Positions 7,534 through 16,404 of a stretch of 64,000 nucleotides of DNA are shown here, piece by piece. The position numbers and the translations under genes were made by a program. The notes under the pieces were generated by a model. The model had not been told where the DNA came from. It made no database searches and was given only the letters and a program-made list of their open reading frames with translations. Origin of the DNA: Azospirillum melinis (GTDB taxonomy: Bacteria > Pseudomonadota > Alphaproteobacteria > Azospirillales > Azospirillaceae); the NCBI RefSeq assembly GCF_013340935.1, contig NZ_WHOS01000013.1, positions 100,081 through 164,080 on the forward strand, given 5' to 3'. Numbering within the stretch: position 1 is the stretch's first letter; each line of letters starts with the position of its first letter.

Positions 7534-9342
7534 GTGGTCGAGACGTCGCGCATCCAGTCGCTGCGCGTGGTGGCGAGCCTGATCAATTCGGGCGGGGATC
7601 TGGCGACGGTGCTCCAGCGCCTGGTCCTGGCCGCCTGCCGCCATGCCAACTGGTCGATGGGGTCGATCATGGCGGTCGATGTCGAGCATGGCTACGCCCT
7701 GGTCGTCGTCCGCCACGACCCGACGCTGATCCAGCGCCCGCTTCCCGACCGCTGGGAGCTGGCGACCAGCCCGTCCCTGGTCGCCCTGCGGCGGAACGAG
7801 CCGATCTTCATCCCCGACGCCCGGGTATCGGAGGAGTTCCCCGGCTATCGCCGGGAGGCCTTCGAGCGCGACTATCACAGCGTGCTGGTCATGCCGATGA
7901 ACTGCACCGACGACAGCGGCCGGCCTCTGGTGCTGAGCGTCGTGTCCCGCGGCATCATCGAGGTGAGCGAGGAGGATCTGGCCTTCATCGGCATGATCGT
8001 CCAGCTCGGCGAGATCGCGGTGGAGCGCCAGCACCGGCTGCGTGCCGAGACCCTGGCCGCCGAACGCCTGCAACGGGCGCTGGAAGTGAACACCTCGCTG
8101 CTGCGCCAGGCGCTGGAGGACGGGGCGATGGCCACCCTTCTGCCCCGCATCCGCGACCTGCTGCCCTACTCCATCGTCATCGTCGACTTCACCGCCAACC
8201 TCGTCACCGCCGACCGGGCGCCCAGCGGCAGCGACATCGGCGACGCCGACTGGCAGGCGGCGGTCGCGGCCGACCTCGGTCCTTCGATCATGAAGGCGGC
8301 GCGCGATGCCATCGACCATCCCGTTGCCACCGGGGTCGCCGCCACCGGGGCGACCCTGTTCTGGGAGGTCAACGGCAAACGCATCCGCACGGCGCCGCGC
8401 ATCGACCCGCTGACCGCCGACGGCGAGGTGGTCGGGGTGCTGATGATCTTTCCGGGACCGCAGCCCTACGGCCAGGCCGATCAGCTCCTGCTCGACGGCA
8501 TCAAGCACGCCCTCGGCATCCAGATGCTGCGCAACGTCATCCGCTTCCGCTACGAGAACCGGACATTGACCGAGCTTTTCCTGGAACTGGTGGAGCGGCG
8601 ATGGCGGGATCCCCTCGACATCGGACAGCGCGCGCTGCGGCTCGGCCTCAACCTCGATCTGCCGGCCCAGATGATCCTGGTCGGATTGCCCGGCCGCAGT
8701 CCGCGGGCAGTGAGCGCCGCGGCCGACCTCCGGCTTCCGGTCCAGCGGCTGCTGTCGCTGCACGGGATCGCCGGCACGCTCGTCACCGTTCCGGCCGGAC
8801 TGGTCTGCCTCATTCCCGCCGTCGACGAGCGGAGCCATGGGCCGGTCAAGCGGCTGATGGCGCAGATCGCGCGGTCCGTCGCCGACATCCTGCATGCCGA
8901 GCCGTTCGTCGTGCTGACGAGCCGCTGCATGGCCCCGCCGGACTATGCGGAGGCGTGGGACCGGTCCTGGCGGATGATCCGGATCGCCGAGGAGTTCGGC
9001 CGCCCCGGCGTCCTCGATGCCCGGCAGTTCGGCCCGCTGCCCATGCTGCTGGCCGCCGCCAACACCCACGAGGTGCGCGGCTATGTCGCCGACAGCATCG
9101 GCGCCCTCATCGAGTACGACCGTCAGCACGGGACGCCCTATCTGGAGACGCTGTCCGCCTATCTGAAGACGGGGTGCCGCACCAAGGCCTGCTCCGACCA
9201 GCTTGGCGTGCACGTCACCACCCTGCGCTATCGGCTGACACGCATCGAAGAGCTGTTCGGCATCGATGTCGAAAGCCCGGATCGCCGCTTCTCGGTTGAA
9301 CTCGCCATTCACCTGAGCGGGGTCATCGACCGGTCCCCCTGA
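7534..9342 (+). CDS. PucR/CdaR-type transcriptional regulator with GAF-like sensor
   Basis: A 602-residue regulator. The N-terminal 160 or so residues look like a GAF sensor domain (LINSGGDLATVLQRLVLAA opening). A long middle region follows, and the C-terminal 60 residues form a PucR-type helix-turn-helix (TKACSDQLGVHVTTLRYRL). The GTG start at 7534 is chosen because GGAGGA lies 4 bases before it; the frame is open further upstream but has no such signal. It lies 82 bases after the MFS gene on the same strand and probably controls this transporter-enzyme operon. Effectors of this family are often purine- or sugar-acid-type metabolites; none can be assigned here. Confidence 0.8.
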   Translation: MVETSRIQSLRVVASLINSGGDLATVLQRLVLAACRHANWSMGSIMAVDVEHGYALVVVRHDPTLIQRPLPDRWELATSPSLVALRRNEPIFIPDARVSEEFPGYRREAFERDYHSVLVMPMNCTDDSGRPLVLSVVSRGIIEVSEEDLAFIGMIVQLGEIAVERQHRLRAETLAAERLQRALEVNTSLLRQALEDGAMATLLPRIRDLLPYSIVIVDFTANLVTADRAPSGSDIGDADWQAAVAADLGPSIMKAARDAIDHPVATGVAATGATLFWEVNGKRIRTAPRIDPLTADGEVVGVLMIFPGPQPYGQADQLLLDGIKHALGIQMLRNVIRFRYENRTLTELFLELVERRWRDPLDIGQRALRLGLNLDLPAQMILVGLPGRSPRAVSAAADLRLPVQRLLSLHGIAGTLVTVPAGLVCLIPAVDERSHGPVKRLMAQIARSVADILHAEPFVVLTSRCMAPPDYAEAWDRSWRMIRIAEEFGRPGVLDARQFGPLPMLLAAANTHEVRGYVADSIGALIEYDRQHGTPYLETLSAYLKTGCRTKACSDQLGVHVTTLRYRLTRIEELFGIDVESPDRRFSVELAIHLSGVIDRSP

Positions 9343-9384
9343 TCTCGAGAGGGCTCCGCCGGCTCCCGCACCGGTCCTGCGGCG

Positions 9385-9714
9385 CTATGGCGGCGTCACC
9401 TCGATCCGGATGGAGCTGAAATAGGAGGCGAGATCGTCGATGTCCGCCTCGCTCAGCGACGGCGCGACCACCGACATCATCTCGTTCCTGCGGGCCCCCG
9501 TCTTGTAATCGGTGAGCGCTTTGCGGAGGTAGATTTCCGGCTGCCCGGCCAGATTGGGCGCTTCCGGAATCCTGGAGAGCCCGTCCAGCCCGTGGCAGGT
9601 CTGGCACTGGATGGCCTTCTTTCTTCCCGCCCCTGGATCTCCCGCATGGGCGCCGGCCGCATAGACGGCCAGTCCGAGCAGGATCGGCACGCTCCACCGG
9701 TATCGCATCCTCAT
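9385..9714 (-). CDS. periplasmic class I cytochrome c
   Basis: A 109-residue cytochrome c. A signal peptide spans about 1-24 (cleavage after AHA), the haem motif CQTCH is at residues 37-41, and a Met in NEMMSV near residue 79 could be the sixth ligand. It starts 24 bases after the stop of the sugar dehydrogenase gene on the same strand. It is therefore the likely electron acceptor of that enzyme, passing electrons to the respiratory chain. The pair is convergent with the PucR-type regulator gene, with a 42-base gap. Confidence 0.88.
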   Translation of the reverse strand: MRMRYRWSVPILLGLAVYAAGAHAGDPGAGRKKAIQCQTCHGLDGLSRIPEAPNLAGQPEIYLRKALTDYKTGARRNEMMSVVAPSLSEADIDDLASYFSSIRIEVTPP

Positions 9715-9738
9715 CCTCCCGGCCAGCCGCCCCGCTCT

Positions 9739-11007
9739 TCATTGCCCATAGGAGATCCGGTAGACGGCTCCTGCGAAATCGTCCGACACCAGCAGCGAGC
9801 CGTCGGCCAGCACCGCCACATCGACCGGCCGCCCCAGATATTCGCCGTCCGAAGTGAGCCAGCCTTCGGCGAAGACCTCGGTCTTGTCCGCGGTGCCGTC
9901 CGGCTTGAGGGAGGTGAACATGATCCGCGCCCCGATGGGCTTGGTGCGGTTCCACGACCCGTGCTCGGCGACGAAGATGCCGCCGCGGTACTTCGCCGGG
10001 AACTGGCTGCCGCCGTAGAAGGTCATGCCGAGATCGGCCGCATGCGCATCGTATTCGACCTGCGGCGACACCGCGTCTCCCGGTGCCTGCTGATCCTTGT
10101 ATTCGACGGTGCGGATCTTGCCGCCCCCATAATAAGGGAAGCCGAAGTTCAGGCCCGGCTTTTCCGCCCGGTTCAACTCGCCCGGCGGGACATCGTCGCC
10201 CATGCCGTCCACCTGGTTGTCCGTGAACCAGAGCGCCTTGTCCTTGGGGTTGAAGTCGATGCCGACGGAATTGCGCACCCCCCAGGCATAGACTTCGCGG
10301 TTCTTTCCGTCGCGGTCCATGCGGATGATGCCGCCGATCCCCCATTTCCTGTAGAGATCGAGCTTGTCGGATGCCGGCACGTTGAAGGGTTGCCCGAGCG
10401 CGATGTAGAGCTTGTCGTCCGGGCCCACCCGGCACACGCGGGCGGTGTGGTTGTAGCTTTCCTCCTCCTTCGGAATGAGTTCGCCGCCCTTGGCCACCTG
10501 GAAGGCGGCGACGTCGGCGCCCTCATAGAAGAACTCGGCCGCGGGAAAGGTGAGCACACGGTTCTGCTCCACGACGAACAGGAATCCGTCCTTCGAGAAG
10601 CAGACCCCGTTCGGCACCGAGAAATTGATCGTCGGCGCGAAGACCTTCACTTCGTCGGCGACGCGGTCCTTGTCCCGATCGGTGACCGCATAGACCTTGG
10701 TCTTGCGCGTCCCGACAAAGACAGCCACGCCCTGCGGCCCGACGGCCATGTGACGGGCGTCGGGCACGATGGCATAGAGCGCGATCTTGAAGCCCTGCGG
10801 CAGCTTGATCCGCGACAGGGTCTTGCCGATCGCCGCTGCCTTCGGACCGGATTGCGGAACGACCGGGATTTCGGCCACGTCGCCGGTGGTCTTGAATTGC
10901 TGCAACTTCTCGAGGTTGCCGGGCGGCTGCGGGTAGTCCTGGGCTCCGGCGGGCATCGTCAGGCATGCAACCGCCAGAAAAAGCGCGGTGTTCAGACCGG
11001 TCTTCAT
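9739..11007 (-). CDS. PQQ-dependent sugar dehydrogenase (sorbosone/soluble glucose dehydrogenase type)
   Basis: A 422-residue periplasmic protein with a signal peptide of about 22 residues (cleavage near AGA-Q) and a beta-propeller of the glucose/sorbosone dehydrogenase family. Recognisable blades include GVCFSKDGFLFVVEQNRVL, RNSVGIDFNPKDKALWFTDN and GGIFVAEHGSWNR. The ATG at 11007 is chosen because GGAGGAATC lies directly ahead; the frame continues upstream without such a signal. Members oxidise aldose-type substrates using PQQ and pass electrons to a cytochrome, supplied here by the next gene. The sugar cannot be named, and PQQ biosynthesis genes are not in the window. Confidence 0.82.
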   Translation of the reverse strand: MKTGLNTALFLAVACLTMPAGAQDYPQPPGNLEKLQQFKTTGDVAEIPVVPQSGPKAAAIGKTLSRIKLPQGFKIALYAIVPDARHMAVGPQGVAVFVGTRKTKVYAVTDRDKDRVADEVKVFAPTINFSVPNGVCFSKDGFLFVVEQNRVLTFPAAEFFYEGADVAAFQVAKGGELIPKEEESYNHTARVCRVGPDDKLYIALGQPFNVPASDKLDLYRKWGIGGIIRMDRDGKNREVYAWGVRNSVGIDFNPKDKALWFTDNQVDGMGDDVPPGELNRAEKPGLNFGFPYYGGGKIRTVEYKDQQAPGDAVSPQVEYDAHAADLGMTFYGGSQFPAKYRGGIFVAEHGSWNRTKPIGARIMFTSLKPDGTADKTEVFAEGWLTSDGEYLGRPVDVAVLADGSLLVSDDFAGAVYRISYGQ

Positions 11008-11275
11008 GATTCCTCCCATTGCATCGCTCTTTTGGTCGTCGCACGGGTTCTGGGCCCGTGTTCTAGGGCGTCGACTGGAACAAGGCGCCATCGGCCGGAT
11101 GGACAAGGAACAGGTTCGGGTCCGGGGCAAACCAGCCGCAGGCGGGCGCCGGCATCGGTGCTTCTCCAGCGTAGTTGCGGGCGTGCCAGACAAACCACAC
11201 CCTCGTGGAGGTAGGCCCGAGAAATTCGGGGTATCGCGAAACTCGCGCCGCCTGTGGGAACCTTGCGCCCTTGCC

Positions 11276-12079
11276 TCAATCGATCTTGCCCGGCTCGCCG
11301 TGGGTGAGGTGGAGCGTGAACCCGGCAGCGCCCGGAGCCTCGATGCCCGGGCGGAGCTGCATGGACGGGATCAGATAATCGCCGCCGTTCTGACGCCGGA
11401 AGGGGAGTGGCGGCGTCGTCGCGAGCGTCCGCATGCGCCTGCGCAGCCGCTCCGCGACCAGCTCGAAGCCAGCCTCGTCCAGGCGGTCGGCACGGTAGAC
11501 CACGAACGGCGGAAGCACCTCGTAGCCCGGATAGTGGAGGATGCCGTGGTTGATCGGGAACAGCAGATCGTCCATCGGCCCGTTGATCCCACGCGGCGAA
11601 TAATGGTCCTCCCAACCGCCTGCGGTTACGATCAGCATGGCGCGCTTACCGGCCAGGGCTCCTTCGCCATAGCGGTCGCCCCAGCGCCGGTCGCTGTGCT
11701 CACCGACACCATAGGCGAAGCCGTTGGCATAGACCCGGTCGACCCAGCCCTTGAGGATCGCCGGCATCGAGAACCACCAGAGCGGAAACTGAAGGATCAG
11801 CGTGTCCGCCCAGAGCAGCTTGTCGATCTCGGCCCTGACATCCGCGGTCAGCGCTGCGGCATCGAAGGCGCCGCGGGACGAGCCGGGCACCTTCAGCCGG
11901 TCCCCGGGCGGAAGCGTCGGGAAGTCGTCCCGGTCGATCTCCGATTTCCAACCCATGTCGTACAGGTTGGACACCCGCACCTCATGGCCCTGTGCTTCCA
12001 GGTCCTGGATGGCGACGTCGCGCAGCGACGCACTGAGCGAACGCGGTTCAGGGTGGGCGAAGACAATGAGGATTTTCAT
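11276..12079 (-). CDS. NAD(P)H:quinone oxidoreductase family flavoprotein
   Basis: A 267-residue flavodoxin-fold protein of the NQO/MdaB/YabF type. The N-terminal FAHPEPRSLSASL loop binds the FMN or FAD phosphate, and the QFPLWWFSMPAILKGWVDRV segment (about 96-116) is diagnostic of the family. Such enzymes carry out two-electron reduction of quinones and nitro-aromatics. The gene is transcribed divergently from a LysR gene across about 100 bases, the usual arrangement for a regulator and its target. It is preceded on its strand by no other gene, so it is probably monocistronic. Confidence 0.88.
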   Translation of the reverse strand: MKILIVFAHPEPRSLSASLRDVAIQDLEAQGHEVRVSNLYDMGWKSEIDRDDFPTLPPGDRLKVPGSSRGAFDAAALTADVRAEIDKLLWADTLILQFPLWWFSMPAILKGWVDRVYANGFAYGVGEHSDRRWGDRYGEGALAGKRAMLIVTAGGWEDHYSPRGINGPMDDLLFPINHGILHYPGYEVLPPFVVYRADRLDEAGFELVAERLRRRMRTLATTPPLPFRRQNGGDYLIPSMQLRPGIEAPGAAGFTLHLTHGEPGKID

Positions 12080-12182
12080 GGCCGGCTCCGGCTGGGTGAT
12101 GCAACCAGCGAGCAGGTATCATGGGGAGCAGCGATCCGGTATATGGTGGGAATGGATAGGATTATGCCGGAAAGCGGATAAA

Positions 12183-13136
12183 TTGGACATCACGCTCGAG
12201 CGTATGCGCACCTTCGTCCGCGTGGCCGAACGGGGAAGCCTGTCGGCGGTCGCCCGCGAACTGGGCGTCGGCCAGTCGACGGTGACGCGCCATCTGCGGG
12301 AACTCGAGACGGCCGTGGGCGTGCCGCTGCTGAGCCGGACGACGCGGCGGGTGACGGTGACGGACGAAGGCAGCCGGTTCCACGCACAGTGCGTGCAGAT
12401 CCTGCGGCTGGTGGAGCTCGCGAGCGAGGAGGCGCGCAGCACCCGCGGCGCGCCGGCCGGGACGATCCGCATCTCCTGTACGGCGGCACTCGGTGTCCTG
12501 CATGTCAGCCGTCTGATCTTCGCCTTCCAGGATCTGTACCCGCACATCGCAATCGACCTCAGCCTCAGCGACGAGCGCATCGACCTCGTCCGCGACGGCG
12601 TCGACATTGCGCTTCGTCTCGGGCCGCTCACCGACAGCTCATTGAAGCTCAGGCCGTTGGGCCAATCGAGGCGCCTGCTCGTGGCGGCACCGCAGTATCT
12701 CGCGGGAAGCGGGGTCCCGGCGCATCCGCGGGATCTGGCGCGGGATCTGGGCACGCACGAAGGCATCCGGATGTCGAACATCGCCGGGAGCGACCTTCTC
12801 GTTCTCGAAGGGCGGGGGGAGCGCCACGCACTGCCTTTCGGCGGACGGCTGCAGACGGATCATGGGCTCGCCGTGCGCGAGGCGCTCGCGGCCGGACGCG
12901 GCATCGCTCCCACCCATCTCTGGCTGGTCGAGGATCTTCTCGCGGAAGGACGGCTTACGCGGGTGCTGCCGGATTATGCGCCGCCCCCCGTGCCGCTCAA
13001 CATGCTGATCGTGCCGGAACGTGCGGGCATCGCGCGCGTCCGGCTGCTGGTCGATTTTCTTGCCGAGCGGATCACGCAGATCGCCGGAATCGAAACGGGC
13101 ACCGCCCGCGGTGGGAACCGCCTGGAATCGCATTAG
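12183..13136 (+). CDS. LysR-family transcriptional regulator
   Basis: A 317-residue regulator with a winged helix-turn-helix at about 1-65 (RELGVGQSTVTRHLRELETA) and a LysR substrate-binding domain after residue 90. A TTG start at 12183 gives the typical opening (M)DITLERMRTF; the first in-frame ATG, at 12204, would remove the first helix. It is divergent from the quinone-reductase gene and probably regulates it. It resembles the CrgA/PtxR-type LysR group that controls quinone or aldehyde stress genes, but the inducer is unknown. Confidence 0.85.
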   Translation: MDITLERMRTFVRVAERGSLSAVARELGVGQSTVTRHLRELETAVGVPLLSRTTRRVTVTDEGSRFHAQCVQILRLVELASEEARSTRGAPAGTIRISCTAALGVLHVSRLIFAFQDLYPHIAIDLSLSDERIDLVRDGVDIALRLGPLTDSSLKLRPLGQSRRLLVAAPQYLAGSGVPAHPRDLARDLGTHEGIRMSNIAGSDLLVLEGRGERHALPFGGRLQTDHGLAVREALAAGRGIAPTHLWLVEDLLAEGRLTRVLPDYAPPPVPLNMLIVPERAGIARVRLLVDFLAERITQIAGIETGTARGGNRLESH

Positions 13137-13461
13137 AGCGCCTCGCTCCGTCCAAGGCCCCAGGCGGAAATGGCGCCACAGCATGGGCCAGCCGCGCAAG
13201 GCACAGCGGATGATGTTCCATGGCATCCGGCAGATGGGCATCACACGGTCAGACCGCGGGGTTTGTACTTGCAACCGGACTCATGGCGTCGGACGGCACC
13301 CATGCAGCGCGCCAAGTCACGCACATCGCGCTTGACTGTTTAACATGTTAATGTTTAACTCGTTAACAGCATCATACACCATCAATGAACAACGCGCCGA
13401 CAAAAGGACGGGCGGACCCTTCGGGCCGCCCAGTCCCCCGCGCATCGGTGGAGGAAACCCC
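13137..13461. other. 325-base gap: LysR gene end to TRAP operon
   Basis: No credible gene is seen here. The right half carries the promoter and palindromes described separately. The left half (13137-13320) has no terminator-like hairpin with a T run and no convincing reading frame. A frame on the minus strand is open and rich in Trp and Arg, but it lacks a ribosome site and a recognisable family. Confidence 0.6.
13332..13366 (+). promoter_or_regulatory. promoter with two palindromic MarR-type operators ahead of the TRAP-hpa operon
   Basis: TTGACT (13332-13337) and TTAACT (13355-13360) are separated by 17 bases and look like a sigma-70 promoter. A perfect 12-base palindrome TTAACATGTTAA (13340-13351) lies in the spacer. 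A near copy, TTAACTCGTTAA (13355-13366), covers the -10 box, with centres 15 bases apart. The same TAACATGTTA core recurs in the hpaR-hpaE intergenic region, so HpaR is the likely repressor of both. Binding here would block RNA polymerase. This is inference from position and repeated sequence. Confidence 0.75.
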
Positions 13462-14496
13462 ATGCTGAAAACGATCCGGCCGGCGGCGCTCGCCCTGGCC
13501 ACGCTGCTGCCGCTTGCCGTCTCCAACCCCGCCGCCGCCGCGGACGGCGTCTCGCTGAAGATCACGCATTTCCTGCCGCCGGGCGCGCCGGCGCAGAAGC
13601 AGGTGATGGAGCCCTGGTGCAAGGCCCTGGGCGAGCAGTCGGGCGGACGCATCACCTGCCAGTTCTATCCGGCGATGCAGCTCGGCGGCACGCCGGCGCA
13701 GCTGGTCGATCTGGCGAAGAACGGCGTCGCCGACATCGTCTGGACCGCCCCCGGCTATTCGGCCGGCCGCTTCCCGATCGTCGAGACGATGGAACTGCCC
13801 TTCGTCGTGCGCGACGGCCTGTCGGGCAGCCGGGCGGCCTGGGACTTCTACCAGCGCCACGCGGTGGAGGAGTTCGCCGCCTACAAGGTGCTGGCGGTCC
13901 ATGTCGACGGCGGCGTCGCCTTCCACACCGCCGGCAAGCCCATCGCCGCGGTGGACAGCCTGAAGGGGCAGAAGCTGCGCGCCTCCACCCGCATGGTCTC
14001 CAAGCTGTTGACCGCGCTGGGCGCCACCCCCGTCAACATGCCGCCCGCCCAGGTGACCGAAGCGATCTCCAAGGGGATCGTCGACGGCGCCATGGGTGCC
14101 TGGGAGGTGGTGACGCCGACCAAGCTGCAGGAAGTGACCAGGTTCCACACCCAGCCGCCGGCCGGCCAGCCCTATTACTCGACCACGGTCCTGGCGCTGC
14201 TGATGAACAGGGAGCGCTACCAGTCTCTGCCGGCCGACCTGAAGGCGGTGATCGACCGCAACAGCGGCCCGGCGCTGGTCGAAAGCTTCGGCCAGGTCTG
14301 GGACCGTGTGACCGCCGACACCCGCGCCCTGGTCGCCAGGGACGGCGGCACCATCCAGAACCAGGATCCCGCGGATTACGAGGCGATGCGCGCCGCCGCG
14401 GCGCCGGTCGAAGCCGAATGGCGCCAGGACATCGCCAAGCGCGGCATCGACGGCGCCGCCCTGGCGGCCGACGCCCGCGCGCTCGCCGCCCGCTGA
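13462..14496 (+). CDS. TRAP transporter substrate-binding protein, DctP type
   Basis: A 344-residue periplasmic binding protein with a signal peptide of about 27 residues (cleavage near AAA-D). The DctP fold is visible in YPAMQLGGTPAQLVDLAKNG and in RASTRMVSKLLTALGATPVN, where the Arg would bind the ligand carboxylate. The ATG at 13462 has GAGGAAACCCC ahead of it. It is the first gene of a long operon leading into the homoprotocatechuate meta-cleavage genes. The ligand is therefore probably 4-hydroxyphenylacetate, homoprotocatechuate or a related aromatic acid. Confidence 0.9.
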   Translation: MLKTIRPAALALATLLPLAVSNPAAAADGVSLKITHFLPPGAPAQKQVMEPWCKALGEQSGGRITCQFYPAMQLGGTPAQLVDLAKNGVADIVWTAPGYSAGRFPIVETMELPFVVRDGLSGSRAAWDFYQRHAVEEFAAYKVLAVHVDGGVAFHTAGKPIAAVDSLKGQKLRASTRMVSKLLTALGATPVNMPPAQVTEAISKGIVDGAMGAWEVVTPTKLQEVTRFHTQPPAGQPYYSTTVLALLMNRERYQSLPADLKAVIDRNSGPALVESFGQVWDRVTADTRALVARDGGTIQNQDPADYEAMRAAAAPVEAEWRQDIAKRGIDGAALAADARALAAR

Positions 14497-14520
14497 TCCT
14501 CTTCGCGGAGACCCTTCATC

Positions 14521-15072
14521 ATGCATGAACCCATCGGAGGCCCGGATTTCCGGCCAAGGAGCGCGGGCGAGCGCGCCCTGCTGCTTGCGGCGAAAGGCTT
14601 CGCCCTGGCCGGCGGCGGCACCTTCATGACGCTGATCGGCATGTCGCTGCTGTCCATCTTCGGGCGCAAGCTGGCCAACCTGCCGGTCACCGGCGACGTG
14701 GAGCTGATGCAGGTCGGCACCGCCGTGGCCGCCTGCGCCTTCCTGCCGCTCTGCACCATCCTGGGCGAGAATCTGCGCGTCGATTTCTTCACCGAAACCG
14801 CCCCGGCCTGGATGCGCCGGCTGCTCGACGCGGTGGCCGACCTGCTGCTCGGCGCGCTGGCCCTGCTGCTGGTCTGGCGCACCGGCCTCCAGGTGATCGA
14901 CATCCGCGAGGCGGGAGAGGTGACGCCGCTCCTGGGCCTGCCGGTCTGGATGCCGATGCTCGCCATGCTGCCCAGCCTCGTCCTGACGGCGCTGTGCGCG
15001 CTGAACCGCGGCTGGCGCGACCTGACATCCAACGAACGACAGACGGCCGGCACGGCGGAGGTGGCACGATGA
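14521..15072 (+). CDS. TRAP transporter small permease, DctQ type
   Basis: A 183-residue inner-membrane protein with four hydrophobic helices and the DctQ-type helix region TFMTLIGMSLLSIFGRKLAN. It forms the membrane complex with the large permease, whose ATG overlaps this gene's stop codon. It begins 24 bases after the binding-protein gene. It has no enzymatic role; the complex uses the ion gradient to take up organic acids delivered by the binding protein. Confidence 0.88.
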   Translation: MHEPIGGPDFRPRSAGERALLLAAKGFALAGGGTFMTLIGMSLLSIFGRKLANLPVTGDVELMQVGTAVAACAFLPLCTILGENLRVDFFTETAPAWMRRLLDAVADLLLGALALLLVWRTGLQVIDIREAGEVTPLLGLPVWMPMLAMLPSLVLTALCALNRGWRDLTSNERQTAGTAEVAR

Positions 15073-16400
15073 GCGGGACCGCGATCGGGCTTGCCGGCTT
15101 CGCCGGGCTGATGGGCATGCTGGCGCTGCGCGTCCATATCGGCGTGGCGATGTTCATCGCCGGCGGCGCCATCTATCTGACCATCAACGACGGCCAGACC
15201 GCCGCCCTGCTGTTCACCCTCAACACCCTCGCCTTCGCCCGGCTGTCGAACTACGACCTGTCGGTCATCCCGCTGTTCCTGCTGATGGGCCAGTTCGCCA
15301 CCCATGGCGGGCTGTCGAAGGCGCTGTTCCGCGCCGCCGGCGCCCTGATCGGCCATTGGCGCGGCGGTCTGGCGATGGCCTCCACCGCCGCCTGCGCCGC
15401 CTTCGGCGCCATCTGCGGATCGTCGCTGGCGACCGCGGCCACCATGGGCCAGGTGGCGCTGCCGGAATTGCAGGCGCGCGGCTATTCCGGGCGGCTGGCG
15501 ACCGGAACGCTGGCGGCCAGCGGGACGCTGGGCATCCTGATCCCGCCCTCGGTGCCGCTGGTCGTCTATGCGGTGCTGACACAGGAATCCATCGGCAAGC
15601 TGTTCGTCGCCGCGGTGGTTCCCGGTGTCATCGCCGCGCTCGGCTATCTCGCGGTGATCGCGCTGATCGTGCGGCGCAACCCGGCCGCCGGCCCGGCCAG
15701 CGCCCCGCTGCCCTGGTCGGAGCGCCTGCGCGCTCAGCTCGGCGTGCTGCCGGTGCTGCTGGTCTTCCTGGTGGTGATCGTCGGCATCTATGACGGCTGG
15801 GCAAACCCGACGGAGGCCGCCTCCATCGGCGCCGCCGCCTGCGGCCTGATCGCGGTCGCCTCGGGCGGCATGCGCTGGCCGCAGCTGGTCGCCAGCATCT
15901 ACGGCACCGCCCAGGCGACCGCCATGATCTTCGTCGTGCTGATCGGCGCCGACCTGCTGAACTCGGCGCTGGCGGTGTCGCAGATGCCGGTGGAGCTGGC
16001 CGCCTGGGTGCGCGACAGCGGCATGCCGCCGCTGCTGGTCCTGTTCAGCATCATCGGCATCTACATCCTGCTGGGATGCGTGATGGACTCGCTGGCGATG
16101 ATCCTGCTGACCATCCCGATCTTCTACCCGGTGGTGATGGGCCTCGACTTCTTCGGCATGGACGCCACCGACAAGTCGGTCTGGTTCGGCATCCTGGCCC
16201 TGATGGTGGTGGAGATCGGCCTCGTCCATCCGCCGGTCGGCATGAACCTCTACGTCATCAACCGGCTGGCGCGCGGCGTGCCGATGCGCGAAACCGCCTG
16301 GGGCGTCATGCCCTTCCTGGCATCCGACCTGCTGCGCATCCTGCTGATCGTCTTCGTGCCGGGCATCTGCCTGTGGCTCGTCCATGCCTTCGGAGGCTGA
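15069..16400 (+). CDS. TRAP transporter large permease, DctM type
   Basis: A 443-residue membrane protein with about 12 helices and the DctM signatures NYDLSVIPLFLLMGQFA and GTLGILIPPSVPLVVYAVLT. The frame is open further upstream, but the ATG at 15069 overlaps the TGA of the small permease gene and gives the usual family length. It is the ion-coupled transport channel of the TRAP system. Together with its two partners it replaces the MFS carrier HpaX found next to hpa genes in enterobacteria. Confidence 0.9.
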   Translation: MSGTAIGLAGFAGLMGMLALRVHIGVAMFIAGGAIYLTINDGQTAALLFTLNTLAFARLSNYDLSVIPLFLLMGQFATHGGLSKALFRAAGALIGHWRGGLAMASTAACAAFGAICGSSLATAATMGQVALPELQARGYSGRLATGTLAASGTLGILIPPSVPLVVYAVLTQESIGKLFVAAVVPGVIAALGYLAVIALIVRRNPAAGPASAPLPWSERLRAQLGVLPVLLVFLVVIVGIYDGWANPTEAASIGAAACGLIAVASGGMRWPQLVASIYGTAQATAMIFVVLIGADLLNSALAVSQMPVELAAWVRDSGMPPLLVLFSIIGIYILLGCVMDSLAMILLTIPIFYPVVMGLDFFGMDATDKSVWFGILALMVVEIGLVHPPVGMNLYVINRLARGVPMRETAWGVMPFLASDLLRILLIVFVPGICLWLVHAFGG

Positions 16401-16404
16401 CACC

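Noticed and set aside
13137..13320. Trp/Arg-rich frame on the minus strand, first taken for a transposase remnant
   Set aside because: No transposase motif or terminal inverted repeats could be found, and the frame has no start signal.
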